The translations under genes were made by a program, and so were the position numbers. A stretch of DNA of 64,000 bases from the NCBI GenBank assembly GCA_963556695.1, contig CAUWAG010000018.1, positions 5,208,001 to 5,272,000 of the forward strand, written 5' to 3'. Each line of letters opens with the position of its first letter. Position 1 is the first letter of the stretch. This DNA is from Anthostomella pinea. Lineage: Eukaryota; Ascomycota; Sordariomycetes; Xylariales; Xylariaceae. Positions 43,576 to 55,264 of the stretch are shown one piece after another. The notes beneath the pieces are model-generated. The model did not search any database. It was not told the DNA's origin and was given only the letters and a program-made list of their open reading frames with translations.

Positions 43576-45180
43576 ATGCGAGACTTTTGGAACTATCCCG
43601 GCTGCGTTGGACTGATGGTGTTGGCGATCTTGACAGGCAGAGCCGGAGCCAACCTCGAAGACGAGTATCAGGTCCTTCGGCTTGAGAAGAATCACAATAT
43701 ATTTCGCCATCCCAAGAGAGAGGCTTCTTGTGAAATGACCGACTGGTCATTTTGTCCGGCTTCGGTGGGCGGCGGTTGCTGTCCGAACAACTTCGAATGC
43801 GATGTGTCGTCCTGCTACGCCACAACCGCGGGTCCGACGACGGCGTGTGGCCATGTCGGATGGTACAGCTGTCCATTGACAGCTGGGGCAGGTAAGTGGA
43901 TGTTGTGCATACGTGTGGTTTTCCAGCTCTTACTAACAACCGCGTGTAAAGGAACTTGCTGTCGCGTTGGCTACATATGTGATCCCAATGGGGGTTGCCC
44001 ACCACCTGCGGGAGTATCGGTTACGCAAACGTGCCCGACGAGCTACTTTGCATGTCCAGCCTCTCTTGGTTTTGGGTGTTGCCAGGACGGCAAGATCTGC
44101 GGCTCGGGCGTCTGCTACGATAGCACTCCAACAACCTTGCCAGTCAGCGACACGACGACAATCACGAATTCAAATGGCGATACTATCACGACCATCGTCA
44201 CGAGTATGGTGGTCATCACACCCGGCCCCGACATCTCGTCCAGTGCTGCTGGCGTCGCAGCAGTCCCCAAGCTGGTCCCTAGTACCGTATCGAAGATGGA
44301 TTCTGTTGAGACTGGCAGCAGCAGTGGTGGCAGTGATGGCCTGTCGTCAAGCGCGCTCGGCGGGATTGTCGCTGGTGTTGTGGTTGTACTGGTTGCTATC
44401 ACAGTCGCAGCTTGCTTCATCATCATGCGTCTGAAGAAGACGGAAAGGGCCGCCAAAGCTGCCGAAGCCGCTGCCGAATCCCGACGGGAATCTTCAAGCG
44501 GTCAACAGCGATCGCACAAGCCAGGCTTTGGACGACCATCTGTGTCTGAGGTGGACGGCACTGTCGACATTGACCCCTTATCCATCATGCGGCCGTCACC
44601 ACAATTTCGATCTCGGTCTGACTCAAGCGCGGGCAATAGGTCGCGATCTCGGACCCCTGACATGCGTGGTTCGGGCACATCGTCACCGCCCGCTTGGCCA
44701 GGCCCGTACAATCCCGCTCCGGTCTCCGACGCCTCAGATGGACGCCAGTCAAGCCAGTCCTCCTACGCTCAGCAGGAAGCGCGATATGGCCAGCAGTCTC
44801 CGCCCCTGGGACGGGTCAGCTACGAGTCCCAGACATCAAACGTGCAAAGGCACACGCGGAAGTCAAGCGACGCGAGCGAACTCGATGGCGTACCTTTATC
44901 GGAGCTCGACACTCTTGAGGCCAGCGAGGCGGCATCACGACGGCGGTCTAGCAGCGCGACGCGACCGACCAGGGCTAATGTGAGGCGGAGCAGTGATCCG
45001 TCAGGGCACTCTCGTGGGCGTGGGGATAGTGTGACTGCCGCCAAACCACCGCTGCATACTGTCAGTGAAACGTTCGAGCTTCATGGTCATTATGGACCGC
45101 ATAGTCTTGTGGCTGGACAGACGGCAGCTAGGTTGAGCAGGTCGACGGCCAGCTCTGCACCGAACTACGGCCCTGAATGA
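43576..45180 (+). CDS. Cys-rich single-pass surface protein (sensor-like)
   Basis: 514-aa protein from exons 43576-43891 and 43952-45180. The 60-bp intron (GTAAGT...TAAAG, CTAAC branch) rebuilds GAGTCCRVGYICD. An N-terminal signal peptide (VGLMVLAILTGRAGA) precedes a Cys-rich ectodomain with three related modules of the type C..G-CCP/CCQ-x-x-x-x-C (FCPASVGGGCCPNNFEC, CPLTAGAGTCCRVGYIC, CPASLGFGCCQDGKIC). A Ser/Thr-rich neck follows, then one transmembrane helix at about residues 241-266 (GGIVAGVVVVLVAITVAACF) bounded by a stop-transfer MRLKK. The ~240-residue cytoplasmic tail is Ser/Arg/Pro-rich and probably phosphorylated. The architecture resembles fungal wall-sensor or receptor-like proteins, but no WSC or CFEM signature is present, so the ligand is unknown. 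Confidence 0.85.
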   Translation: MRDFWNYPGCVGLMVLAILTGRAGANLEDEYQVLRLEKNHNIFRHPKREASCEMTDWSFCPASVGGGCCPNNFECDVSSCYATTAGPTTACGHVGWYSCPLTAGAGKWMLCIRVVFQLLLTTACKGTCCRVGYICDPNGGCPPPAGVSVTQTCPTSYFACPASLGFGCCQDGKICGSGVCYDSTPTTLPVSDTTTITNSNGDTITTIVTSMVVITPGPDISSSAAGVAAVPKLVPSTVSKMDSVETGSSSGGSDGLSSSALGGIVAGVVVVLVAITVAACFIIMRLKKTERAAKAAEAAAESRRESSSGQQRSHKPGFGRPSVSEVDGTVDIDPLSIMRPSPQFRSRSDSSAGNRSRSRTPDMRGSGTSSPPAWPGPYNPAPVSDASDGRQSSQSSYAQQEARYGQQSPPLGRVSYESQTSNVQRHTRKSSDASELDGVPLSELDTLEASEAASRRRSSSATRPTRANVRRSSDPSGHSRGRGDSVTAAKPPLHTVSETFELHGHYGPHSLVAGQTAARLSRSTASSAPNYGPE

Positions 45181-46006
45181 GAAGACGGATTTGGAAGAGA
45201 CGTGTGGAAGTGTGGTGTGCGCTCATGGAACTTTTGAGTAATCTGAAATGGCTACGTTGGGTGTAAGCATGGAATTGGGCGATACGTGGGGATGGCCTAT
45301 TCCATGGTAATATGGTCTGCATACCTACCTAGGTACTGGTTCCCCGGTAAAGGAGTTTGGATCGCATGCTTTCGGTATACCCGCATCAACTGATGCTCTC
45401 CTTTCCAGATACGAGCAAGGATCGGGTCGTTCTGGACATCACACATAGTATGGACACAGGGATGTCAACGGGCTGGGTCTGATGTTGAAGATACAAGATG
45501 ACTATTTGGAAGCACCAGGAGGACAAGTCTGGAGCACACCACAAATTCCTGTCCATACTATTTAGGTACACTCTCATATAGGCGGCTTCTTGTCCATATT
45601 TTTCAAGCAATAGAATATAGTTCAACAACCTCTGCCCATGACAGCGACGTGATGAACATGATCGAGCCCCCGGTACTAGAACTCATGAGGAAGCATATGA
45701 ACACGCTATCCTTGGCCATACATGAGAACTGCTGGTAAGATACCTATTCCGATGCGTCTCGCGTTAGTGCAGACTGTTCCCTGCAGCTGACTTTACGCGC
45801 AGGACAGTCACCTTTCACTGTAGGCAGACAGATTCACGGTCGATCACACACCTATTCACTTCACCAAACTCACCCGGAAGAATCATCCATCTCTCACCTC
45901 ATCCCCGATAAAAATCTTTATAAATATAAACTTCCCTGAAGCCCATTCTCGACCAGAAGCGCACTCCCCTCACCACCAACAACAACAACAACATCCACTT
46001 CCCAAG
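45181..46006. other. Intergenic, promoter side of the Nudix gene
   Basis: No gene supported. A TATAAATATAAA-like AT stretch at about 45920 and a CAA repeat (CAACAACAACAACAACATCC) at about 45983 lie just upstream of the Nudix start and probably belong to its core promoter and leader. Confidence 0.5.
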
Positions 46007-46582
46007 ATGGCTTCGCAACCACCACCCCCAGCCTTCAAAATCGCCCCATCACTACAGCCCTACCAGATCACACCGGCCGCCTACATCATCCAGCACCCCA
46101 TCGCGCACTTCATAGCGTCCGGCATCGTAGCCCACGCCGACCGCATCCTCCTCCTCCAGCGCAGCCCGCACGATGTCTTCGGCCTGCACTGGGAGGTCCC
46201 GGGCGGCATGCCCGAAGGCACCGAAGAGAACGTCCTTACCGTCGCGGTGCGCGAACTTTGGGAGGAGACTGGGCTGCGGGCTGTCAGGGTGACGGACTTG
46301 GTCGATGAGACGCATGACTGGGTCCATGCCGGCGAGGTCTGGCGGAAAGTGACGTTTCTGATGGAGGTCGAAGAGACTGCTGGGAATGGGGATGGCCGGC
46401 CGGTGGTGAGGCTTGCGGAGGAGCATGTGGATTGTGTGTGGGCTTCTGAGGAGGAGGTGAGGGCTGGGAGGTGTGAGGGGAGGGTGCTGGAGTGGACGAG
46501 CCCGGAGCAGGAGAGGACGGTGCTGCGTGCTTTTGAGTTGCTTCGGGTCATGTTTGATACTCAATGGGTTCACATAGCTTGA
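46007..46582 (+). CDS. Nudix hydrolase
   Basis: 191-aa single-exon protein, ATG preceded by AAG in good context. The central Nudix box is EVPGGMPEGTEEN then VAVRELWEETGL (about residues 64-90), giving the catalytic helix R-E-L-x-E-E-T-G-L that binds Mg2+ and hydrolyses a nucleoside diphosphate linked to another moiety. The loop between the first Gly pair and the REL helix appears one residue longer than the textbook GX5EX7 spacing. The preceding strand IASGIVAHADRILLLQRS is the typical first beta strand. The N-terminal 25 residues are Pro-rich and unconserved. No signal peptide. The substrate (ADP-ribose, mutagenic NTP or other) cannot be told from sequence. Confidence 0.88.
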   Translation: MASQPPPPAFKIAPSLQPYQITPAAYIIQHPIAHFIASGIVAHADRILLLQRSPHDVFGLHWEVPGGMPEGTEENVLTVAVRELWEETGLRAVRVTDLVDETHDWVHAGEVWRKVTFLMEVEETAGNGDGRPVVRLAEEHVDCVWASEEEVRAGRCEGRVLEWTSPEQERTVLRAFELLRVMFDTQWVHIA

Positions 46583-47210
46583 GGGACCTCGTTGTCTGCG
46601 CTTCTACAGCAAGAACCCGGTATCGGGATGGTTCCGAGCAGGTACTGTACCCCTGGAGGTCCACCCGGGGGTATTTACCTGGTGTGGTTTTTATTACTGT
46701 AGCTAGCCGTCCTGATTCCTGAACCTCTTCCCAATACATCACGTTCCCCGAGACTTGACCAGACCCCCCTCTGAGCGACCTGTGAATCTGACACCCTGGT
46801 AAATACAGTTTGCCTGCACCGCAGTACAGGGTTATGCCTGTAATCACTATCACCACCTACCAAGGGCGGCGTAGAACCGCAGCCTCAAAGCCTCCGCACC
46901 CACCCCGATCGAACCTATTCGGTCAGCAGCTGAACTGAACCCCTGAGGCCTCGCGAACTTATCTACATGCCGCAATGCCCTTCTCGCAGCCTCTCGTGTT
47001 TCTTCGCGACCTCGCGAGCAGGTTGTTCCGCGGACCCTTCAGTGTGATTTTCAACAAGGTATGTGCTCAAACGCCCCTCTAACACCCGGGATTTCTGCAT
47101 CATGGGGGTGTCGCGGCAGCCCGTTTCCCCCGCTGATACAGCCCGCTTCATCTTGCTGAAGTTCTGAGCCATGGACAGTCCTATGTTGACGCCTTACCCA
47201 GCTACCAAGC
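46583..47210. other. Intergenic, no gene recognised
   Basis: Short frames only. Probably includes the promoter of the interrupted membrane protein gene at 47211. Confidence 0.5.
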
Positions 47211-48368
47211 ATGGATACTTCATCGACAGTAGCAGCATGGCTGTTTTTCGCAGTCACGGCAGTCGGCCTAGGAGGTCTCATCTCCCAAGCGAATGCTATC
47301 AGTGACCAGATGGACCCCTTTCACGCCACTCGCAGCGCCGAACACTTGGGCATCTGGTTTCAACGCCAGAGGGCATTCCCCTGGTGGCGGATTGCTAAAC
47401 CACCACCACTTGGGCCCGTCATCACTGCCAGTCTATCGAGTGGTTTCTGCAGCATCCAGACGGTGCATCTGGTTCGTCTCCCGCTAAGACCCGCGGGTAA
47501 GGCCAGCTGGGCTGTTTTGCTGAGCATAATCCACTCTGAGCCTTTGCCGCAACCGCATGCCGTGGACGAAACCACAGGAGAAAAGGGATCTGGGGCGATA
47601 GTGAAGACGAAGGGCAGCTGGGGTGCCACAGACGCTGTTGGTGGTCCAAGAGGGCACTCCGAGTGGTCGTTCCTGGAGCAAACGGTCCTCGTGCGGCACA
47701 ACAATGCCGCGTGAACCTACACCATAACATACGCTGCCAAGGGATTCCCTGGTGCGCACGGGAGTCGACACCTTTACAACATGATGGGCGGCAAGGTTTA
47801 CGAGGTGGACTTCCTGTCTGTTAAGAAGCAAACGACCGACGCAGCTTCTCCAACAAAGCTCGCGTCCAATACGCTAGTTCTAGATCTGCTCAGCACAGAG
47901 AAGGGATCTGGGGTCAAATTGATGATCCCGTCAAGGGAGCAAGATGTCATCAAGCATGCGCTAGACTGCTTGCCGTGGACGTCCCTTTCGTGGAGTATAC
48001 ACCGCGGGCTGAAAGACATTCTAGTAGCGTATGCCCGGCCAGTCATGGATTCGTTCCGGACCGAGCTGGCCGATCTGCTCAAACAAACGGTGAACGAACA
48101 ACCGCACTTGCTTGATCGCCGGGGCTGGAACCCGCAATTCGTCCGGCAAAGCATGGGAGAGATGGCAGCGTCCGCTGTGCTGGCCAGCGAAGGCAACTCG
48201 GGTGATCTCGTGCGGGTCGTCACGGATATCGTCATGGCTCTGGTGGACGGGTGGGATGTCGCCCAGCTCGACGAGGTGACCTTTTGGAGGAATGCGGCGC
48301 CCGACAGGACGCTGGACTTGCAATGGGATCGTGGCGCTGACGAAGGTCTTTGTGCTCGAATGGAGTAA
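47211..48368 (+). pseudogene. Conserved fungal membrane protein, in-frame TGA and probable internal deletion
   Basis: Two frames, 47211-47714 and 47715-48368, are in the same phase and separated only by TGA at 47712-47714. The N-terminus has a membrane segment (VAAWLFFAVTAVGLGGLI), then HLGIWFQRQRAFPWWRIAKP and TASLSSGFCSIQTVHLVRLP. Past the TGA comes AKGFPGAHGSRHLYNMMGGK, directly connected to VYEVDFLSVKK. From memory, both blocks belong to one fungal family of unknown function, but full-length members carry well over 100 residues between the RHNNAA-like and GFPGAHGSRHLYN-like parts. That stretch is absent here, so I infer an internal deletion plus a nonsense codon. No usable intron removes the TGA without destroying the GFPGAHG motif. 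The 3' half stays open for ~200 codons, so decay is young or partial. Confidence 0.6.
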
Positions 48369-48646
48369 TGAGTTTGATTACCATATGTATCATGATCTGC
48401 CAATTACACTGTACTTGGGGTGATACGATATCCACCTGATAATAAAACATACTTTGGTATAGAACGGTACTCTTTACGATCATATCGAAAACAGATTATG
48501 CGATGGCTGGAGCTGGACCTATCAGATGTACGTAGAACCGCAAAAGTGTCAAGTTACATGATTTGTTGATAACTGGATTCCCTTTTATTCTCATATGACC
48601 AGTTTTGTCTGTTCATGCTGCATGGCAATATGTCCAACCGCCTTGA

Positions 48647-50464
48647 TCACAGCTCATGTTCAGACTTGGTAGCTTTCTCATCACCCAAGTCGGCCGTTTC
48701 CTCATCCACGCCCGTACGATGCTCGACCATGCCAATCTCTGCAGTTGAAAAGGCGTCAGCAGGATCCCTATACGCAGGGACAAAGTTGACCGCCAAAGCG
48801 TAGCTCAACGCAGCCACGAAGAACGATAGCGGGACCACCATAGCCAACGCGGTGCCATGAGCATCGGCCGCGACGCCCGTCAAAGGCGGGACGGCAGCAC
48901 CACCAGACACACCGGCCACTATCCATCCCGACCCTCGCTTGGTGTGTCGACCGAGTCCGCGCATGCCCAGGGCCACGATGGTCGGGAAGCAGATGGACTC
49001 GAAGAACAGGACCACATAGAGCAGCGACATGCCGGTGTAGCCGTCGTGATTAGTGGCGGGCGCGATGAAGATGATACAGCAGGTCAGGAAGACCAGAAAG
49101 ACGTGGCGCGGCTTGAACCACCTCATCAGGAAGACGCCGATGAAGCGTCCGATGGCGAAAGCGCCCTGAGCGCCGGCGAGGAACCTGGCGGCCAGCGGAT
49201 CGGTCGAGGTGGGCTGTGTGTCTCGCACGTAGTTGATGAAGTAGGAAGCGATGGCGATTTGCGCGCCAGTATAGCAGAATTGCGCGAACGCCGCGTGGAA
49301 GAGGCGGTACTGCTTCCAAAACGGCTTGTCGTCGGCGTTGGCGTGCGTCTCGTTCGCCTGGAAGGCCATGTCGGCATCGGTGATCTCGGGAATTGTGGAC
49401 AGGAAGAAGCCGAACGCGAGGAGGAAGACGAAAATCCCGATGGCTATGTAGACCCATTTCACATTCTGTATGGCCTCATCATCGCTGAATGTAAAGATGA
49501 CATAAGAGCCCAACACTGGCGCAACCACCTGCAACAGTCTGCGTCAGTTGTTGCTTTGTGAGAAGAACATTAGAGAGATTTTGCGACTGTTTGAGACTAC
49601 GAATAGGCTATAATAGGCACTCTCCTCTCCAAATGTGTCTAAAGTGAGGGTCATATAAGTACGTAAGATACTGACAGTTCCAATTCCATTGAACGCTTGA
49701 GAGATGTTGATACGAATCTCGGCATATCTAGGCGGTCCGCACACTAAAGAGCAAGAGTGTCAGTATTCACATCATGTACATAACATGCTGTTTGCGGCTA
49801 CTTACCAGTGATGTACGGATTGGCAGCGGTCTCGAGTGACCCTAAGCCGTTGCCGATGACGAAGATGGCGATGCAGAACCCAGCGAAAGAACGAGCTAGA
49901 ATGCACGGGATCGCGATGAATGCGCCAACGCCTTGTGAGACAGGTCAGACATAATGACCTCTCAGAGTTCTCCCGGCAGAGAATACTCGGTGCTCTCACG
50001 AACCGTATAAGCAGAGACCCCATATGAACGTCGCCCGGTAGCCATAATGTCTCAGGATCCAGTTGGCATGGCCGAGAGACGCGAGGGGATAAGCACCGAA
50101 ATACGCGGCCTGAAGACCAGCAGATCTCGCTTTGTTGATCTGGAGGGTATTCTGGAAGTGTTTCTATAACCGTGGCAGTCAGTTACGGCCACTTGAAAGC
50201 CCATGTCCCTTGTCTGGACTGATGGCGCGCAGTAGTGGCAGATCACCAATTCCTTGACTGAGGATACTCCAGGGGAGTACTAGAAAGGATGTCACGTACG
50301 TTCAGAGTGTCGAGAAGCCCGTACGAGAAACCCCAGAGAAAGAAGAGGACGGTGACCAGACAGATGGGGTATAGCGACGCCCTCAAGGTCAGTTCAGCGG
50401 CTCTGGTCCTCTGGTCATCTCTGGCCTTGAGCGACCGCCTCTTGATGAAGTCTTTGAAGGCCAT
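48647..50464 (-). CDS. FHS-family MFS permease (L-fucose permease-like)
   Basis: 466-aa proton-coupled sugar transporter of the plasma membrane. Exons: 50464-50300, 50163-50004, 49931-49806, 49743-49676 and 49528-48647; introns 136, 72, 62 and 147 bp, all GT-AG and phase-consistent. The joins rebuild FSYGLLDTLNKHFQ, a hallmark of FHS (FucP-like) permeases, then QAAYFGAYPLASLGHANWIL, GNGLGSLETAANPYITGVCG and AFNGIGTVVAPVLGSYV. About twelve transmembrane helices are distributed over the chain, with a cytoplasmic charged loop (DADMAFQANETHANADDKPFWKQYR by parts: HANADDKPFWKQYR) between helices 6 and 7. The C-tail (DEETADLGDEKATKSEHEL) is acidic. Substrate is probably a hexose or deoxyhexose, not determinable. 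No sugar-catabolic gene is adjacent. Confidence 0.92.
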
Positions 50465-53381
50465 CTCGTGATAGTCCCTTGGGTATTGCTACCGTAGCCT
50501 GCCAGATAACGATAATGGCTGGAAGAGGGGGGCTTGAATGGGACGAAGCTATTCGCGACGGTATCGTTTGACTGTCGTCCGAACTCAAAAGCGATAGTAA
50601 TGTCACAGACAAGAAGCACCGGCCCGCCGCTTTATGACTACCGTACGAGTGACCTGGGGGATCTGCTGCTGGGACAGGTATGCCTGTGGTTCGTTACTCC
50701 AATGAGAAACCTGCCAAGTCCATCTCCTCACTCCATTCCATGAGCAAAACCTGGGGTTTCCCCAGGTTCATGTGGGGAAAACTCGGGGGAGGGTATCTTG
50801 GATTCCGCAATTAGACCGAGAAGAGCGAGTCTCGGCAAATACTGTAAAGTACGAGGTGATTTGGTCTTCCTGTTCTCACTGCTGTAAGTCAATTCCAGGA
50901 TGTCATTTACGAGGATCTCGTAGCGGCCGGCATCTGCTGAGCTTGTGGTCATCCTTTTCCTGGGTATGTCTCGAGACATTGTGAGTAGACCCCAACCACC
51001 TACAACACACATCGACAATTGTCATGATGATACCGTGTGGTTACGGTGCAGAGATATGGTCTATGATCCAACAACAGCACTCCTTCGATGAGTAGTGTCT
51101 TCATCGTGGACCCACCCGAGGACTGCGTTCATATGACTCGGAAATATGCCTTTACCTGACTTCCTACGCACGCTAGTAGTCAATTGAGCGACCGGCCGGC
51201 ATGGGAGTCCGTTATACTCTGTCAGATACCTGAAGATGGAATACGACTCAGGGAACTATACAGGAGGTGCCGGATCGAGGCCTACCTGTTCGATGATGTG
51301 CTGTCTGTCAAGCTAAGACGACTCGAGGTTTTGTCATCCACGGTGCCAGTGTAACTTCCACTTCTGCCACGCTCCATGCGGCCTCCTAAGTGTTTGCTCC
51401 ATCAGGATCAGTCCTCGTGGTGCGCAATGCATGTGGTGCCCGCTCCCTTCGGCCATAGGTGATACGAGGTACATATGCACGTTACAACCCAACCTCGATG
51501 GTTAGGATTAGCTTGGAGTAGAATCGTGCAACTGGCAACCCTTGAAATGTTGCAGCGTAGGCGACGTTACGTAGCATCACGCACCTTCGCCTCCTGAATA
51601 GGCTCGTCAGCATGCGACGTCGGCCCGACCTGCGTAGCAATCTATATGCCCAGGTATATTAGTTCAGCCTTGTGGGCCAGACGGTAGAGCCTGGCTACAG
51701 TCAACTTCTGTAGACATGAGTTCATCATGTCTCTGCCGACTCGGTAGATCCTGGGGCTCACGTCTTCAGGTGGCGGCTGCTGAACCTTTCGGATTGTATG
51801 CTTGACTTCAAGACTGAACATCACCTTTCCTTGATATTACTGCACAGAGCACCAGGACCCCCTTAAGAGATAGCGGGTGTGGACTCTTGCCTAGGTCTTC
51901 ATAAGGCGTATGCCGTCCCACTGGTATTGTAAATCCTCGACATATACCCTGGTCCTTGATCGCTCACCCTCCAGGTCCGCTCTGTCCTGGATAGGTGGTT
52001 GCCCCCAGTTCTCTGACCCGTACGCAGTGAAGGCGGGTCATGATAAGAACTCACGAATACCTCAACTCATTGGTGCCTAGTTTTGATGGTTCCAAGATTG
52101 AGCTGGCCTCTAAAAGCCTTCGATAAAAGAGAGGGGGATCGTTGCACTGTGCCGCAACGATGATCGTGTTCTCACGTGATATTTGCCGTGCCTCTCGTAA
52201 AGCCGCTGTGGTTCAAACGGATTTCAACCTATCTGGTAACTCTTGTGTATAAGTCAAGAGAAGGTGTCTTGATGTGGTGTTCGTAACAAACACCTTCGAG
52301 GACGTCCTGGATGTGTGAGTCCCTTCAATAGTGGGTTGCCTACCAACAGTTGACAATATATCTCATCTCTTGCCAACCTGCCTTAAGGCATAGAGAGGCC
52401 CGTAACCAGTTGCAAGATTGCAGGTAGTCCACCAGTCGGGGCATCAATGACTGATTCATCGGGCTCGGAGTGGGTGTTATCATGATGTAGGGTCTGTCTT
52501 GGGTCCACGAAGGTAATGAGGGCCCCATTGAGCTCACTTTCGCAGGTTAACCGCTATGTCCCCGGGCTAACACCAAGAGCGAATAGGAAAACCCAATATA
52601 TTAAAGGACCTGTGTCGTTCCCTGCTGGAGTGTTGCGAGATCCACGGCACATAGACACCGAGTTGGGAGGCCCCTTTAGGTGATGGCGTGGGCCCCCCAC
52701 CTTGTCGTCGTAGATTCAGCTGTGCGGAAGAGTTCCGCTTCCTAATTGGGAGGCTGGGAAGTTAAAAAGCGAATCATCACAATGGTCCCAAAAGCCAGGA
52801 TAATACTACTTGCCCATGATACGAAACAACAATCGATGCCTTTACAAGATAAAAAACAAGGTAGGTGAGCAATTGAAGAGGGAAGGCCGCCTCGATGCCT
52901 CCGCCTGAGGCTGCATCGAAACATGTGGGCTCGTTCACTTGCTTTTAGTGGTTGAAGCGCTAAAAGCCTGTAAGGAACAGCGCCAGATAGCCTTCACGGA
53001 CCTGCTGTAGCTGTGTAGTTACCTACTGGCGGGCTTATCGGCGCGAAACCTTACCCGAGAAATTGCCTAGTCATCCAATTGGAACCACTCAATGGCTACT
53101 ATGGTCCCCACTTTCCCGCCATCTCCCGAAGAACCGTCAATCGCCATTCCATTTTTCGGATTTTTCGCTAGACCCGAGACAAGGCCAGCTTCCTCTTTTG
53201 TTTCTGCAATCTTTTTTCCTAAAAAGCCTCAACCTTTGCCCTTTGCAGCATCACCCTGATCGACGGCATCGCCAATCGAGCCTGCGAACGACTGAGTCTC
53301 TCGTCGCTACCTCTCCTCTCCACTCATCCCAATTACTGTTTTCTCTATATCCCTATCCCTTCCTCTTCTTAATCAGCCGCC
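50465..53381. other. Long intergenic region, no gene recognised
   Basis: About 2.9 kb in which every frame is short (under 100 codons) and without motifs, on both strands. The left side is the promoter of the FHS permease. The right 250 bp are strongly pyrimidine-rich (for example TCCTCTTTTGTTTCTGCAATC near 53189), typical of the promoter and leader of a highly expressed fungal gene. Confidence 0.6.
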
Positions 53382-54559
53382 ATGTCTGCCTCCGCCCCCG
53401 TCGAGAAGGCTGATGCCCTCGCCCGCAAGGCCGCCGCCAACGCCCCAGGCCAGAAGACCGGCTTGGCCCTCTACTCCAGATTCGCCCTTGCCGGTGCTAT
53501 CTGCTGTTCGCTCACCCACGGTGGCATGACTCCCGTCGATGTGTACGTTTCAGATCATCTTCTCTAGATCTTTTGCGCCCACTCCTTGCGCCCGTCGGCC
53601 ACGAGCCATCATGACTTCGCCTTGGTCTCCCGGACATCTCAGATCATCTCCCGACTCCACCAGCTAACAGCGCTTTCGTAAACAGCGTTAAGACCAGAAT
53701 CCAGCTTGACCCCGTCACCTACAACGGTGGTCTGATCGGTGGTTTCCGCCAGGTCATCGCGAAGGAGGGTGCTGGTGCCCTTCTGACCGGTGTTGGCCCT
53801 ACCTTCGCCGGTTACTTCCTGCAGGGTGCTTTCAAGTTCGGTGGATACGAGTACTTCAAGCAGCAGGCCATCAACATGGTCGGTATTGAGAATGCCTCCA
53901 ACTACCGAACCGGTGTCTACCTTGCCTCCTCCGCCTGTGCTGAATTCTTCGCCGATATTGCCCTCTGCCCTCTTGAGGCTACGCGTATTCGTCTCGTCTC
54001 CGAGCCCACATACGCCAGCGGTCTTGTCAGTGGTATGAGCAAGATGGCCAGCCAAGAGGGTCTCGGTGCTTTCTACGCTGGTTTCGGACCTATCCTCTTC
54101 AAGCAGTAAGTCATCCAACTTTGCGCGCAAGCAGCTCCGCTCGCAGTCGAATTCAGTGCTGACTCGTCCCGTAGGGTCCCCTACACCATGGCCAAGTTCG
54201 TTGTCTACGAGAAGGTTGCCGAGGCTGTCTTCCGCCAGTACCCCAAGAGCCAGATGTCCGACGGCATGCAGACTGTTGTCAACTTGGGCTCCGGTCTGAT
54301 TGCCGGTTTCGCCGCCGCTATCATCTCCCAGCCCGCCGACACCATGCTTTCCAAGATCAACAAGACCAAGGGTCTGCCTGGTGAGGGAACTACCAGCCGT
54401 CTGATTAAGATCGCCAAGGAGCTTGGCCTGCGTGGATCCTACAGCGGAATCGGTGCCCGTCTCTTCATGGTCGGTACCCTGACTGCTGGTCAGTTCGCCA
54501 TCTACGGTGACATCAAGAAGGCTCTCGGTGCTACCGGTGGCGTTGAAATCTCGAAATAA
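53382..54559 (+). CDS. mir1: Mitochondrial phosphate carrier (Mir1/Pic2 type)
   Basis: 321-aa inner-membrane carrier that imports phosphate with protons into the matrix for ATP synthesis. Exons 53382-53542, 53686-54105 and 54175-54559; introns 143 and 69 bp, with GTACGT and GTAAGT donors. The joins rebuild [14 protein letters not shown] and [12 protein letters not shown]. Three carrier repeats are visible, with the P-x-D/E-x-x-K/R signatures [16 protein letters not shown] and PADTMLSK. Also present are the family-specific [20 protein letters not shown] and [16 protein letters not shown]. No cleavable presequence is obvious beyond a short Ala/Lys-rich N-terminus. ATG context (CCGCCATG) and the CT-rich leader suggest strong constitutive expression. 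Mir1 versus Pic2 subtype is less certain than the carrier assignment. Confidence 0.95.
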
Positions 54560-55264
54560 GCGCGTTCAGACGAGTCTGGATCTGCGAGTCGGTGGTGGTG
54601 GTGACCGAGGACGTAATTTTGGGGTAAAGGAGCGACAACTTCTATACGCCTCGAGTGGTTGTCTTCAACTGGCTGAGCATGTGGGAGGCAGAGTCGTTAT
54701 ATCAATTCGGGCAGCTCAGCATAGATTCCCGATAAAGCTGCTTTTTCACGTTTGCATTTAGACTGGGTGGTACCGGGCTGGATTTGCAGGCTTCTCTCGC
54801 AAGTGTCATTTGCCATGGGCCTTGGGAGACTTTGGAAAGGTCTCCTAATTCCCGATTATCTGTCTGCTGTAGATGCATAGAGCACAGAACAGACAGGCAT
54901 TTAGAAGCAGACGACGGCAATACCTGACGGAGGCTGTACAATAGACTGTTGGAGACTGCTGAATTGTACTATTTCGCCTAGACCACATCCTCTGCTTCGT
55001 TACCAATCCACCCTGACCACTGTGGTAGAACCAGGTGAACCATATCCATAATTAGGTATTGAACCCAGCCAAGACACATGCATGTGGGACTACTCGGCTG
55101 CCGACTTGGACGAATGTCGGGGCCTGTGTCGAGGCCTGTGTCCAGGGGCTACTAGGATGCGCAACGACGGCCGGCGCCTGGGGATGATTCGAGTTTCCTT
55201 GCATACATGAGCGGGAAGGGAAGACCTCTGCGTGCTTTGAGATATCGCTGATGCGATTGGTTGG
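54560..55264. other. Intergenic, no gene recognised
   Basis: 3' flank of the phosphate carrier and unassigned sequence. Only short frames. Confidence 0.5.

Noticed and set aside
48857..49561. 234-codon plus-strand frame
   Set aside because: Antisense of the FHS permease last exon; charged repetitive composition typical of a shadow frame.
50465..53381. Suspected relic of a repeat or RIP-mutated element
   Set aside because: Base composition is not AT-skewed and no repeated words or protein remnants could be found.
53543..53685. Frame running into the first intron of the phosphate carrier as an alternative C-terminus
   Set aside because: GT-AG splicing exactly restores the PVDVVKTR carrier signature; the read-through ends in a few codons.
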